Part shown: positions 51,367 through 59,736 of the stretch, piece after piece
Layout of the letters: each line of letters begins with the position of its first letter
How positions within the stretch are numbered: position 1 is the first letter of the stretch
NCBI GenBank assembly: GCA_964388945.1
Contig: CAYMCM010000002.1
Location: 1-64,000, forward strand
Reading direction: 5' to 3'
From: Roseburia_D sp964388945
GTDB lineage: Bacteria; Bacillota; Clostridia; Lachnospirales; Lachnospiraceae
Length of the DNA stretch: 64,000 nucleotides
Position numbers and translations under genes: made by a program
Notes under the pieces: model-generated
What the model was told of the DNA's origin: nothing
The model's input: the letters and a program-made list of their open reading frames with translations, nothing else
Database searches by the model: none

Positions 51367-52784
51367 GTTTTCCGAAAAATTTTTTGTGGGGAGGGGCGAC
51401 GGCCGCAAACCAATGTGAAGGAGCTTATAAAGAGGGAGGAAGAGGTCTGGCAAATGTGGATGTGATACCGGCAGGCAGTGACCGCTTTTTAGTCTTAAGC
51501 GGAGCAAAGAAGATGCTGAAACCGGATACAGACCATTATTATCCGGCAATGGAAGGTATTGATTTTTATCATCATTATAAAGAAGATATTGCAATGTTTG
51601 CCCAGATGGGATTTAAAGTATTCCGTTTGTCGATCGCATGGAGCAGGATATTCCCGAAGGGGGATGAGACAGAGCCGAATGAGGAAGGACTGCGGTTTTA
51701 TGATGCTGTGTTTGCGGAGTGCAGAAGGTATGGCATAGAACCGCTTGTCACGATCACACACTTTGACTGTCCGATGCATCTTGTCACGGAATATGGCGGA
51801 TGGAAAAACCGGAAACTGGTGGAATTTTATAAACAGTTGGTGACTGTTCTTTTTACGAGATATAAAGGTATCGTAAAATACTGGATTACGTTTAACGAGA
51901 TCAATATGATCCTGCATCTGCCGTTTATGGCTGCCGGACTTTACTTTGAAGAAGGAGAAAATGAAAAGCAGATCAAGTATCAGGCGGCACATAATGAGCT
52001 TCTTGCTTCGGCGGAAGCGGTTCGGATCGGACATACAGTTGATCCCGAAAATCAGATCGGATGTATGCTTGCTGCCGGAAAAACCTATCCGTATTCCTGC
52101 GATCCAAACGACGTGTGGAAGGCATATGGAAAGGACAGGGAGAACTATCTGTTTATTGATGTACAGGCGAAAGGTGAATATCCGGCATATGCCGAAAAAC
52201 TGTTTGAAAAAGAGCATATCACGCTTGCAATGTCATCGGAAGATCAGAAGCTTTTAAAGGAAAATACCGTGGATTTTGTATCATTTTCTTACTATTCCTC
52301 ACGCTGTGCAAGTGCAGATGCGTCTATCGATACGACGGCTGGAAATGCGTTTGCAACAGTAAAAAATCCGTATCTTGCCGCAAGTGAGTGGGGGTGGCAG
52401 ATCGATCCGCTCGGACTGCGGATCACGATGAACGAGATTTATGACCGTTACAGAAAACCGCTTTTTATCGTGGAAAATGGTCTGGGTGCAGCGGATACTC
52501 CGGATGAAAACGGGTTTGTGGAGGACGAATACCGTATTACCTATTTAAGAGAACATATCCGGGCAATGAAAGCGGCGGTAGAAGAAGACGGAGTGGAACT
52601 TTTAGGATATACGGCCTGGGGCTGTATTGATCTTGTCAGTGCGTCTACCGGCCAGATGAAAAAGCGGTATGGGTTTATTTATGTAGATAAGGATGATGAG
52701 GGGCATGGTTCTTTGAAACGTACACCGAAAAAATCGTTTGAATGGTATAAAAATGTGATCGCAGCCAATGGTGAAGTTTTATAA
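51363..52784 (+). CDS. GH1 6-phospho-beta-glucosidase
   Basis: 473 residues, cytoplasmic. N-terminal FPKNFLWGGATAANQCEGAY, acid/base Glu179 in TFNEIN and nucleophile Glu371 in VENGLG. The C-terminal SASTGQMKKRYGFIYVD carries the Ser/Lys/Tyr pattern that holds the 6-phosphate in phospho-glucosidases. Hydrolyses the phospho-glucoside delivered by the EIIBCA transporter to glucose 6-phosphate and an aglycone or sugar. ATGA overlap of 4 bases with the preceding glycosidase indicates translational coupling. Confidence 0.95.
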   Translation: MSFPKNFLWGGATAANQCEGAYKEGGRGLANVDVIPAGSDRFLVLSGAKKMLKPDTDHYYPAMEGIDFYHHYKEDIAMFAQMGFKVFRLSIAWSRIFPKGDETEPNEEGLRFYDAVFAECRRYGIEPLVTITHFDCPMHLVTEYGGWKNRKLVEFYKQLVTVLFTRYKGIVKYWITFNEINMILHLPFMAAGLYFEEGENEKQIKYQAAHNELLASAEAVRIGHTVDPENQIGCMLAAGKTYPYSCDPNDVWKAYGKDRENYLFIDVQAKGEYPAYAEKLFEKEHITLAMSSEDQKLLKENTVDFVSFSYYSSRCASADASIDTTAGNAFATVKNPYLAASEWGWQIDPLGLRITMNEIYDRYRKPLFIVENGLGAADTPDENGFVEDEYRITYLREHIRAMKAAVEEDGVELLGYTAWGCIDLVSASTGQMKKRYGFIYVDKDDEGHGSLKRTPKKSFEWYKNVIAANGEVL

Positions 52785-52806
52785 ATGAAATAAGGAGCAT
52801 GGCAGA

Positions 52807-54540
52807 ATGAAAAACGGCATAGGCAAAAAAATATTTTTTATGATGATATGTCTTATGGCAATCGTCTGTATCGGCGCATCTGTAATATATGGAATGTTAA
52901 GCAAGGTAAGGCAGTCAGGGAGGACGATCTGCAATGATTATCTGCCAATAGAGCAGCATTATGCAGCCGCAGAAAAAGCAACAGAGCGTTGTATGAAATA
53001 TATCAATATCGCAGTTTTAACTCCTAACAGGGAATTTACAACAGGGATTCTTTCCGAAATGGAGAATGAACATGACAAGGTCTTGACGGAATTAAGTGAG
53101 ATCGCAGTATTCGTGGAACAGACGGATAATACAGAATTGCGGACAGCATTTGAGGCATATCAAAGTTATATGGATCAGATGTTTCAGGCAGTGTCCGATA
53201 TGCAAATGATGATCGAAAAAGACAATGTATCTCAGGCAACGGAATATCTGGCATCTGATTTTGTAACAGTCATTACGGAAGGAGAAAATGCACAGCTCGC
53301 ATTTGAGGATATGGTTTTAAAAGGTGTGACGCAGTCCTCAGATATCTATAATAAGGCGATTAATACAAGTTACCGGGTGACCGCTGCCATGCTGGTGATG
53401 TTTGCACTGGGAATCATGATCATTATGCTTTTGGTAGACAGATGGATAAGCAGACCGGCAAGCCGGACAAGTGAAAAATTATCTGTGATTTTAGATAACA
53501 TACAGCATAGTAATGGAGATCTGACAGAACGTGTTCCGATCACGTCAAAAGATGAGATCGGAATGCTTGCGGCAGGCATCAACAATTTTATAGAAGAACT
53601 TCAGCAGATCATAAAAAAGATCAAAGAGCAGACAAACTGCATGAATACGTCATTTGAAAGTATAAATGGCGATCTGATCCGTTCTAATGATGATGTAAAC
53701 AATGTATCTGCGGTGATGGAAGAGTTATCGGCAAGTATGCAGGAGATCGCATCTTCGGTTGAACAGATATCAGGTGATGCAGACAATGTACTTTATAGTG
53801 TCACGCAACTGGAAAAGCAGACAAAAGAGGGGACTTCATTGGTTGAAGATATCAAGCAGAGAGCAAGCCGCGTCAAAGCAAAGATGGAGGCCGGAAAAAA
53901 ATCCGTCACATCGCTTATGGATGAAAAACAGCAGGAATTAGAGCTAGCGATTGAAGAAAGCAGACGGGTAAAGGATATTAATAACCTTACGGGGGATATA
54001 CTTGAAATATCATCACAGACGAATCTGTTGGCATTAAATGCTTCGATTGAGGCTGCCCGTGCCGGAGAATCGGGAAAAGGCTTTGCAGTAGTGGCGGAAG
54101 AGATACGCACGCTTGCAGATAACAGCAGACTGGCAGCCAATAATATCCAGAAGATCAGTGATAGTGTGATTTTATCAGTGGAGAAGCTGGTACATTATGC
54201 AAATGAGATCATTGCGTTTATGAATTCTGCAATATTAAGGGATTATGATGACTTTGTTCAGGTTGCATCGCAGTATTACAGTGATGCGGAGAGTGTGGAT
54301 GTAATATATCAGCAGTATATAAAAGAAGCAGAGTCATTAAATGGTATTATGAACAATATGGCAGAAGCGGTTTTTGGGATAACGTCTGCTATGGACGAGA
54401 ATACCAAAGGAACGATCGAGGCAGCGGAAAGTACAAACAGGCTTGCAGGAGCGATCTTTAAGATAAAGGAAGAAGCTGGTCATAGTATGGGCTATGCCAA
54501 TGAGCTTTTGCAGGAGACAGAACGATTTCAGAAAATATAA
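52807..54540 (+). CDS. Methyl-accepting chemotaxis protein in the PTS operon
   Basis: 577 residues, the same length and architecture as the receptor at 39012: TM1 (~8-30), four-helix-bundle ligand domain (about residues 30-185), TM2 (AAMLVMFALGIMIIMLLVDR), HAMP (GDLTERVPITSKDEIGML), signalling tip ILEISSQTNLLALNASIEAARAG, and the same extra segment before the end (MNSAILRDYDDFVQVASQYY). It follows GH1 by 22 bp with a ribosome site AAGGAG, so chemotaxis is co-expressed with sugar use. The ligand may be the glucoside or the aglycone. Confidence 0.92.
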   Translation: MKNGIGKKIFFMMICLMAIVCIGASVIYGMLSKVRQSGRTICNDYLPIEQHYAAAEKATERCMKYINIAVLTPNREFTTGILSEMENEHDKVLTELSEIAVFVEQTDNTELRTAFEAYQSYMDQMFQAVSDMQMMIEKDNVSQATEYLASDFVTVITEGENAQLAFEDMVLKGVTQSSDIYNKAINTSYRVTAAMLVMFALGIMIIMLLVDRWISRPASRTSEKLSVILDNIQHSNGDLTERVPITSKDEIGMLAAGINNFIEELQQIIKKIKEQTNCMNTSFESINGDLIRSNDDVNNVSAVMEELSASMQEIASSVEQISGDADNVLYSVTQLEKQTKEGTSLVEDIKQRASRVKAKMEAGKKSVTSLMDEKQQELELAIEESRRVKDINNLTGDILEISSQTNLLALNASIEAARAGESGKGFAVVAEEIRTLADNSRLAANNIQKISDSVILSVEKLVHYANEIIAFMNSAILRDYDDFVQVASQYYSDAESVDVIYQQYIKEAESLNGIMNNMAEAVFGITSAMDENTKGTIEAAESTNRLAGAIFKIKEEAGHSMGYANELLQETERFQKI

Positions 54541-54595
54541 GTAATATGTAGAAATCGGTACAGAAAGGGAATATCAGGCGAATAGGATATAAAAC

Positions 54596-54712
54596 ATGCT
54601 TCGAGAAGATGATGTTTTGTCAGAACCGGAAACGGCTGATACCGTGACAAATGCAGATAAAAATACTGCAGGACTTGGCGTATTCTTTATTAAGAAGAAA
54701 CAGAATAATTAA
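54596..54712 (+). CDS. Short hypothetical frame (38 codons)
   Basis: MLREDDVLSEPETADTVTNA begins a 38-codon frame ending GLGVFFIKKKQNN. Only a weak AGGA lies upstream. The end (hydrophobic then Lys-rich) faintly resembles a cell-surface anchoring tail, so it may be the leftover end of a larger gene. It is followed by a terminator. Low confidence. The bases 54541-54595 and 54765-54827 show nothing else. Confidence 0.25.
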   Translation: MLREDDVLSEPETADTVTNADKNTAGLGVFFIKKKQNN

Positions 54713-54730
54713 GGCATAAAAAGAAGGAAG

Positions 54731-54763
54731 CCTGCTGATATCATGGCATATTGGCAGGTTTTT
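54731..54763 (+). terminator. Intrinsic terminator after the PTS operon
   Basis: An 11-bp stem pairs 54731-54741 (CCTGCTGATAT) with 54748-54758 (two G-U pairs), loop of 6, followed by T5. Confidence 0.8.
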
Positions 54764-54827
54764 CCAATGGCAGGGATCTTGCTGAAACAAAATTTGTGAA
54801 AAAAGTCTAAAATTTGCAGATATCTGG

Positions 54828-54856
54828 TTGAAAATTTTATTTAAAAGGCTTAAAAT
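54828..54856 (+). promoter_or_regulatory. Promoter of the diguanylate cyclase gene
   Basis: TTGAAA at 54828-54833 and TAAAAT at 54851-54856 with a 17-bp spacer, about 50 bp before the chosen start; another TATAAT-like box lies at 54865-54870. Confidence 0.6.
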
Positions 54857-54909
54857 AGTAATATTATAATATACTTAAAGAGGAAGTGGAACGGACGTTG
54901 GGGAGAGAT

Positions 54910-55956
54910 ATGGCTGCAAAAAATAAAGGGGAAAAATATTGGAAGCTGGCAAATATAGTCAATGCGATGCTGCTTTGCTCGCATATTTGCCTGCTTGTTC
55001 TGTTTGCGATCTTTCAGGTTCATCTCATGGTGATCGTAAATATACTGAGTATTCTTGCATATGTAATGAATTTTTACTGGATAAAAAGGAATCTGCATGT
55101 ATTTTTCGGGATTGCCTATGTAGAGATCATGCTCCATATGATACTGGCTTTTTTGTGTGTAGGCTGGAACTGTGGTTTTCAGCTCTATACGTTTGCGCTG
55201 ATCCTGACAGTTTATTACTGTGATTATATCGGTCAGAAGATCAATAAGCCGCCGCTGTATCCGAGGACTGTCAGTATTATAGCCGCAGTAGTCTATCTGG
55301 CATTTTATTATATTGCTGCCTGTTTTGATCCGATTTATGATGTCTCAAAGTGGAATGCGGGCAGGATCTTTTTTACGGGCAATACATTGTTTGTGCTGGT
55401 CTACATTATTTTCTTTATGGAAAATTATAAAAAAATCGTCACCGGAACGGAAGAGCAGTTGGCAGAAGCAGCAAGTCATGATGAACTGACATGCATGGAG
55501 AACCGCAGAAGTATGCAGGAACGTTTTGACAGCCTGGCGTATTCTATAATACCGGATGGTGAAGTAGGGGTTGCGATTCTTGATATTGATGATTTTAAGC
55601 AGGTAAATGATACTTATGGACACGATGCGGGAGATATGATCCTGCATGATGTGGCAGAAAAGATTTTATCCATAGAATCGGATCATATTCATACCTGTCG
55701 TTGGGGCGGGGAGGAATTTTTGATCCTTTCGGTCGGGAAGACGGCATATCAGGAACTCGTCAGTGCCTTACAGAAGATAATCGGTGATGTGCGGGCGGAC
55801 AGACATGATTATAATGGAGTCTGTATCAAAGTCACGATCTCTGCGGGGACGGCGAAGCGAATACCGGGAGAAAAGATTGAACATACCATAAGCCGGGCAG
55901 ACAACTGTCTGTATCAGGCAAAGGAGAATGGAAAGGACCGTATAGAGGTTTCTTAA
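54910..55956 (+). CDS. Membrane-bound diguanylate cyclase (GGDEF)
   Basis: 348 residues from ATG 54910 (GGGGAGAG just upstream); an in-frame GTG at 54886 would add 8 residues but its ribosome site is too close. Five to six membrane helices fill residues ~15-170. A GGDEF domain follows: HDELTCMENRRSMQERF, ILDIDDFKQVNDTYGHDAGD, then WGGEEFLILS, an intact active-site loop, and SRADNCLYQAKENGKDRI. It makes cyclic di-GMP from two GTP. The inhibitory RxxD site five residues before GGEEF is absent (SDHIHTC there), so there should be no product inhibition at that site. Lies after two chemoreceptor operons and could modulate motility. Confidence 0.92.
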   Translation: MAAKNKGEKYWKLANIVNAMLLCSHICLLVLFAIFQVHLMVIVNILSILAYVMNFYWIKRNLHVFFGIAYVEIMLHMILAFLCVGWNCGFQLYTFALILTVYYCDYIGQKINKPPLYPRTVSIIAAVVYLAFYYIAACFDPIYDVSKWNAGRIFFTGNTLFVLVYIIFFMENYKKIVTGTEEQLAEAASHDELTCMENRRSMQERFDSLAYSIIPDGEVGVAILDIDDFKQVNDTYGHDAGDMILHDVAEKILSIESDHIHTCRWGGEEFLILSVGKTAYQELVSALQKIIGDVRADRHDYNGVCIKVTISAGTAKRIPGEKIEHTISRADNCLYQAKENGKDRIEVS

Positions 55957-55995
55957 GTTTTTCGTAAACCGTATGGAAGATGTTCGGGGGACAGC

Positions 55996-56529
55996 ATGTA
56001 CAGAGCAGATTTTTGTAAAAAATGGCTGGGTCCGCTTCTTGCGATAGCGATGATCCTTATCAGTATCTGTCTGGATTTCGGACAGGCAGATCATATTTTT
56101 ACGTGTGCAGGCAGGGAAAGTACCGAGGCGGAAGCCTATCTGGTCAAAACACTGGTAGCAGACCGGGAAGCACCCTGTACCACAGAGCAGCTTGGGTTAA
56201 AAAGCGTGCAGGCAATGGCGCAGGCCAAAAGACCATCGGAAAACAATGTCCGCATGGTATGGAGTCTGGTTTTTCTGGTGATCGCATGGGAGCTGCATAC
56301 GTGGGTAAAAAAAGAAAAGAAAAAAAATCCGGAACGGGCACTGGCACGGCACAGGTGTGTCATACGCTATATACACAGGCAGGATGGAGAAAAATGGATT
56401 TCTGTGATTTTATCAGTCAGAATAAAATCACAGGAGGAAGATACATATGGCTCAGAATATTGTGGCGGCTGTTCTGCTTATCATCGTAGTATGCGCAGGA
56501 ATCTGGTGCTGGTGGATGGAAAATGGTAA
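55996..56529 (+). CDS. Hypothetical two-helix membrane protein
   Basis: 177 codons from ATG 55996 with GGGGGA upstream, 39 bp after the diguanylate cyclase stop. Two hydrophobic helices (WLGPLLAIAMILISICLDF and MVWSLVFLVIAWELHTWV) flank an outer loop of ~65 residues with two Cys (FTCAGRE, APCTTEQ). Then comes a Lys-rich tail (VKKEKKKNPERALARH). The last ~50 codons look out of frame (short on hydrophobic or patterned residues), and they overlap the small peptide gene at 56447, which has a stronger ribosome site. The true end may be earlier in an ancestral form. No family recognised. Confidence 0.5.
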   Translation: MYRADFCKKWLGPLLAIAMILISICLDFGQADHIFTCAGRESTEAEAYLVKTLVADREAPCTTEQLGLKSVQAMAQAKRPSENNVRMVWSLVFLVIAWELHTWVKKEKKKNPERALARHRCVIRYIHRQDGEKWISVILSVRIKSQEEDTYGSEYCGGCSAYHRSMRRNLVLVDGKW

Positions 56530-56536
56530 AAAGTGA
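56447..56536 (+). CDS. Tiny single-helix membrane peptide (FeoB-associated-like)
   Basis: 29 codons: MAQNIVAAVLLIIVVCAGIW followed by CWWMENGKK. CAGGAGGAAG precedes the ATG. A single hydrophobic helix with two Cys, the start of which resembles the small FeoB-associated Cys-rich membrane proteins, but the Cys-rich tail is missing. A perfect 11-bp stem-loop (TGTGATTTTAT at 56403-56413 with 56422-56432) abuts the ribosome site and could modulate its translation. It lies inside the 3' end of the overlapping frame 55996-56529. Confidence 0.45.
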   Translation: MAQNIVAAVLLIIVVCAGIWCWWMENGKK

Positions 56537-56609
56537 CAAAAAAGAGACTTGCGTTTTCTTATCTATGGGAGTATATTAAAACCATGTAATTACTAGGTTA
56601 AAGAAGAAT

Positions 56610-56647
56610 AAAACAGATGATACGCTTACGGTGTATCATCTGTTTTT
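56610..56647 (+). terminator. Hairpin terminator just before nadA
   Basis: A 14-bp perfect stem pairs 56610-56623 (AAAACAGATGATAC) with 56633-56646 with a 9-nt loop, then GTTTTTG. It ends the upstream transcript; its position only 17 bp from the nadA ATG also allows a role as a leader attenuator. Confidence 0.7.
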
Positions 56648-56663
56648 GTAAAGGAGAATAATT

Positions 56664-57581
56664 ATGAATACGATCGCAGAAATACAAAAGCAGATTATGG
56701 AACTGAAAAAAGAGAAGGATTTCTGTATTCTGGCACACTGCTATCAGTCCCAAGAGATTTTAGAAGTGGCAGATATCGTGGGAGATTCTTATGCGCTGAG
56801 CAAAAAAGCAGTCGAAGTGCCGCAGCAGAATGTGTTAATGTGCGGTGTTCGTTTTATGGCGGAGACGACTAAGATCCTTTCCCCGCAGAAAAACGTATAT
56901 CTCTCCAATCCGACCGCAGGCTGTCCGATGGCAGAACAGCTCGATTATGATATGCTTTCCCAGTTAAAGGAAATGTATCCGGGATATACGGTTGTAGCAT
57001 ATATCAATACAACTGCCAAATTAAAGACACTTTGTGATGTCTGCGTAACGTCTTCTTCTGCAATTAAGATCATCTCTAATATAGAAAACAAAGATATTCT
57101 CTTCATCCCGGACTGCAATCTGGGCGATTATATCAAAAAGCAGCTTCCGGATAAAAATATCAAGCTCGTGCATGGTGGATGTCCTACGCATGTACGGATG
57201 TCCGTAAAGGATGTAAAGAGCGCGCGTGCCGCCCATCCGGATGCGCTTCTGCTCGTTCATCCGGAATGTCTGCCGGAAGTAGCAGCAGAGGCAGATTATG
57301 TTGGCAGTACGACCGGAATCATGGATTTTGCAGAGAAAAGCGAAGCAAAAGAATTTATCATCGGAACGGAAAACAGCATTGTACAGCATTTGCAGTTCTC
57401 CTGCCCGGACAAGGCTTTTTATGCGCTTTCAAAGGATTGTGTCTGTCACAATATGAAGGCAACGACACTCGTGGATGTGTTACGTGTTTTAAATGGCACC
57501 GGAGGAGAGGAGATTCTTCTAGATGAGGACTTACGCCTGAAAGCAAAACACAGCATTGAAGAAATGGTACGCTTAGGATAG
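56664..57581 (+). CDS. nadA: Quinolinate synthase
   Basis: 305 residues. NadA condenses iminoaspartate with dihydroxyacetone phosphate to quinolinate, using a [4Fe-4S] cluster. The expected Cys are visible: MCGVRFMAETTKIL (residues ~79-92), VHPECLPEV (~195-203) and CVCHNMKATTL near the end. Also NPTAGCPMA and VTSSSAIKI. nadB and nadC are not in the window, so the iminoaspartate source must lie elsewhere. RBS AAAGGAGAA. A small hairpin follows (AGTTATAGGT at 57580 paired with 57593-57602). Confidence 0.95.
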   Translation: MNTIAEIQKQIMELKKEKDFCILAHCYQSQEILEVADIVGDSYALSKKAVEVPQQNVLMCGVRFMAETTKILSPQKNVYLSNPTAGCPMAEQLDYDMLSQLKEMYPGYTVVAYINTTAKLKTLCDVCVTSSSAIKIISNIENKDILFIPDCNLGDYIKKQLPDKNIKLVHGGCPTHVRMSVKDVKSARAAHPDALLLVHPECLPEVAAEADYVGSTTGIMDFAEKSEAKEFIIGTENSIVQHLQFSCPDKAFYALSKDCVCHNMKATTLVDVLRVLNGTGGEEILLDEDLRLKAKHSIEEMVRLG

Positions 57582-57620
57582 TTATAGGTTTTACCTATAA
57601 CTGCATACAAGTTTTATGTA

Positions 57621-57650
57621 TTAACACTTTTTTCCGTTTCCCGCTATAAT
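57621..57650 (+). promoter_or_regulatory. Promoter upstream of the C-S lyase gene
   Basis: TTAACA at 57621-57626 and a perfect TATAAT at 57645-57650, spacer 18 bp, 73 bp before the ATG at 57724. GCGGAGGTG provides the ribosome site. Confidence 0.65.
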
Positions 57651-57723
57651 AAGTTTATAAGATAAATCCTACAAAAACGATAGGAGTACAAGGAACGTAA
57701 AGAGCGGAAGCGGAGGTGTTATT

Positions 57724-58929
57724 ATGCAGCAGAAAAATTTAGAAAAAATCAATTTTAATATAGTAGTAAATCGAAAAAATACAAATTGTCTGAAATACGA
57801 TTTCGCAGTGAGACGCGGAAGACCGGAAAATGTGCTTCCGCTCTGGGTAGCAGATATGGATTTTAAGGTTGCACCGGAGATCATACAGGCGATCGAGCAG
57901 CGTACCGCGCATGGGATTTTCGGTTACAGCGAGGTCAAAGAAGAGTATTTTTTGGCAGTTGCAGATTGGATGGAACAAAAGCACGGCTGGAAAGTAAACG
58001 AGGACTGGCTGGTTAAGACACCGGGGGTAGTATTTGCGCTGGCAATGGCAGTGCAGGCGTTTACAGAGCCGGGAGATGCCGTGATCATCCAGCAGCCGGT
58101 CTACTATCCGTTTAGTGAGGTTATTACGGATAACGGGCGTGAGATCGTGAATAGTGCGCTGGAACTGAAAGAGGACGGAAAATACCATATCAATTTTGAA
58201 GATTTTGAGCAGAAAGTAAAAGAAAATCATGTAAAACTCTTTTTGCTCTGTTCTCCGCACAATCCGGTGGGGCGTGTGTGGACGAAAGAAGAGCTTTCCC
58301 GTATTGCAGGGATCTGCAAAAAATATGATGTGATCGTAGTGAGTGATGAGATCCATCAGGATTTTGTATTCAGTGGAAAACATCAGGTGTTTGCGGATTT
58401 GAGCGAGGATGCGAAAAACCGCACGATCACTTGTACAGCACCGAGCAAAACGTTTAATCTGGCGGGACTTCAGGTGTCCAATATCTGGATTGCAAATCCG
58501 GTAATCAGAGACAGATTTAAAAAGCAGGTTGCGGCAGCAGGTTACAGCCAGCTCAATACGCTTGGACTTACAGCCTGTGAAGCAGCATACCGTTACGGCG
58601 GTGAATGGCACAAAGAGCTGCTCGGTTATTTGAGAAGCAATCTGAACTTCCTGCGGGAGTTTTTGCAGACCAGACTTCCGGAAGTAAAGCTGATCGAGCC
58701 GGAAGGAACCTATCTCATATGGCTGGATTTTGGCAGCCTCGGACTGACGGAGGAGGAGAGGGAAGAACTGCTCACGAAAAAGGCGGGAATCTGGCTGGAC
58801 AGCGGAGCAATCTTTGGAACAGCAGGAGAAGGGTTTGAGCGGATCAACATTGCCTGTCCGCGCAGTATCTTAAAAGATGCACTAAAACGCATGGAACGTG
58901 CAGTATGTGTGTATACACAGAAGCAGTAG
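57724..58929 (+). CDS. MalY/PatB-type aminotransferase (cystathionine beta-lyase)
   Basis: 401 residues, PLP fold type I. Hallmarks: LPLWVADMDFKVAPEI (residues ~37-52), PGVVFALAMAVQAF, QPVYYPF, CSPHNPVGRVW, SDEIHQDFVF, and the PLP Lys242 in APSKTFNLAGLQ. PatB-type enzymes cleave cystathionine, cysteine conjugates or related C-S bonds, releasing homocysteine, pyruvate and ammonia; some MalY members are mainly regulators of maltose genes. The catalytic lysine is intact, so an enzyme is expected. The SGNH gene follows after 45 bp. Confidence 0.9.
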   Translation: MQQKNLEKINFNIVVNRKNTNCLKYDFAVRRGRPENVLPLWVADMDFKVAPEIIQAIEQRTAHGIFGYSEVKEEYFLAVADWMEQKHGWKVNEDWLVKTPGVVFALAMAVQAFTEPGDAVIIQQPVYYPFSEVITDNGREIVNSALELKEDGKYHINFEDFEQKVKENHVKLFLLCSPHNPVGRVWTKEELSRIAGICKKYDVIVVSDEIHQDFVFSGKHQVFADLSEDAKNRTITCTAPSKTFNLAGLQVSNIWIANPVIRDRFKKQVAAAGYSQLNTLGLTACEAAYRYGGEWHKELLGYLRSNLNFLREFLQTRLPEVKLIEPEGTYLIWLDFGSLGLTEEEREELLTKKAGIWLDSGAIFGTAGEGFERINIACPRSILKDALKRMERAVCVYTQKQ

Positions 58930-58974
58930 GATGTCGCCGAAAAGCAGAGACAGAGGATTTGTGAGGGAACGAAA

Positions 58975-59607
58975 ATGAAGCAGATATTGTGTTTTGGAGA
59001 TTCAAATACCTATGGATATATTCCGGAGAACGGAAAACGTTATGCATATGCTGACCGATGGACAGGAATCCTGTCTGAGCGTCTGAAAAAAGAAGACTGC
59101 CGCGTTATCGAAGAAGGACTTTGCGGAAGAACGACAGTGTTTGAGGATGAACTGCGCACTGGCAGACGGGGTGCCGATCTGCTTCCGGTACTTTTGGAAA
59201 GTCACAGTCCGGTGCACCGTGTGATCCTGATGCTCGGAACAAATGATTGCAAGACCGTGTACGGTGCGTCAGCAGAGGTGATCGGAAAAGGTATCGAAAA
59301 ACTGATCCGTCAGATCAAAGAAGCAGATCCGGCAACAAAGATTCTCTTGATCTCTCCGATCTGGCTTGGCGAGGGTGTCTGGGAAGAAGGCTACGACCAG
59401 GAGTTTAACGAGAGATCAGTTGAGACATCAAAAAAACTGAAAAAGATTTATGAAAAAATTGCGTCAGAGCATGGCTGCGATTTCCTTGCGGCATCAGATT
59501 ATGTGAAGCCGAGTGAAGCGGATCGGGAGCACTTAAGTCGGGAATCTCACCGCATTTTGTCCGAAGTGATCTATCAAAAGTTAAAAGAAGAGCGTTTGAG
59601 CGCGTAA
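58975..59607 (+). CDS. SGNH/GDSL family hydrolase
   Basis: 210 residues, no signal peptide. Block I ILCFGDSNTYGY with Ser10, block III LMLGTNDCK, and the C-terminal pair in SEADREHLSRESHR with Asp and His. This shape matches small cytoplasmic esterases/lipases and acetyl-xylan-type deacetylases. The substrate is unknown. Distinct from the secreted SGNH lipoprotein at 60981. Confidence 0.88.
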   Translation: MKQILCFGDSNTYGYIPENGKRYAYADRWTGILSERLKKEDCRVIEEGLCGRTTVFEDELRTGRRGADLLPVLLESHSPVHRVILMLGTNDCKTVYGASAEVIGKGIEKLIRQIKEADPATKILLISPIWLGEGVWEEGYDQEFNERSVETSKKLKKIYEKIASEHGCDFLAASDYVKPSEADREHLSRESHRILSEVIYQKLKEERLSA

Positions 59608-59658
59608 AGGATATTGTAAAAGACTTTTCAGAAACAGAATATTGTGATAAAGTGAGAC

Positions 59659-59690
59659 AGGCAGCCGCAGGCGAAAGCAACGGCTGCCTG
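59659..59690. terminator. Hairpin after the SGNH hydrolase gene
   Basis: CAGGCAGCCG (59659-59668) pairs with CGGCTGCCTG (59681-59690), 10 bp perfect, loop 12. No T run follows on either strand, so termination is uncertain. Confidence 0.45.
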
Positions 59691-59736
59691 AAGTGATGTC
59701 AATATAAAACAGGTAATGAGAGATAGGAAAAGTATC

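Noticed and set aside
51495..52217. A 240-codon minus-strand open frame opposite the GH1 gene
   Set aside because: The plus strand encodes a clear GH1 enzyme with both catalytic Glu. The antisense frame has low-complexity Ile/Phe/Arg/His composition, no ribosome site and no recognisable motif.
57739..58611. A 290-codon minus-strand open frame opposite the C-S lyase gene
   Set aside because: The sense frame is an intact PLP enzyme; the antisense product is Cys/Arg/His-rich, without domain features, and is a codon-usage shadow.
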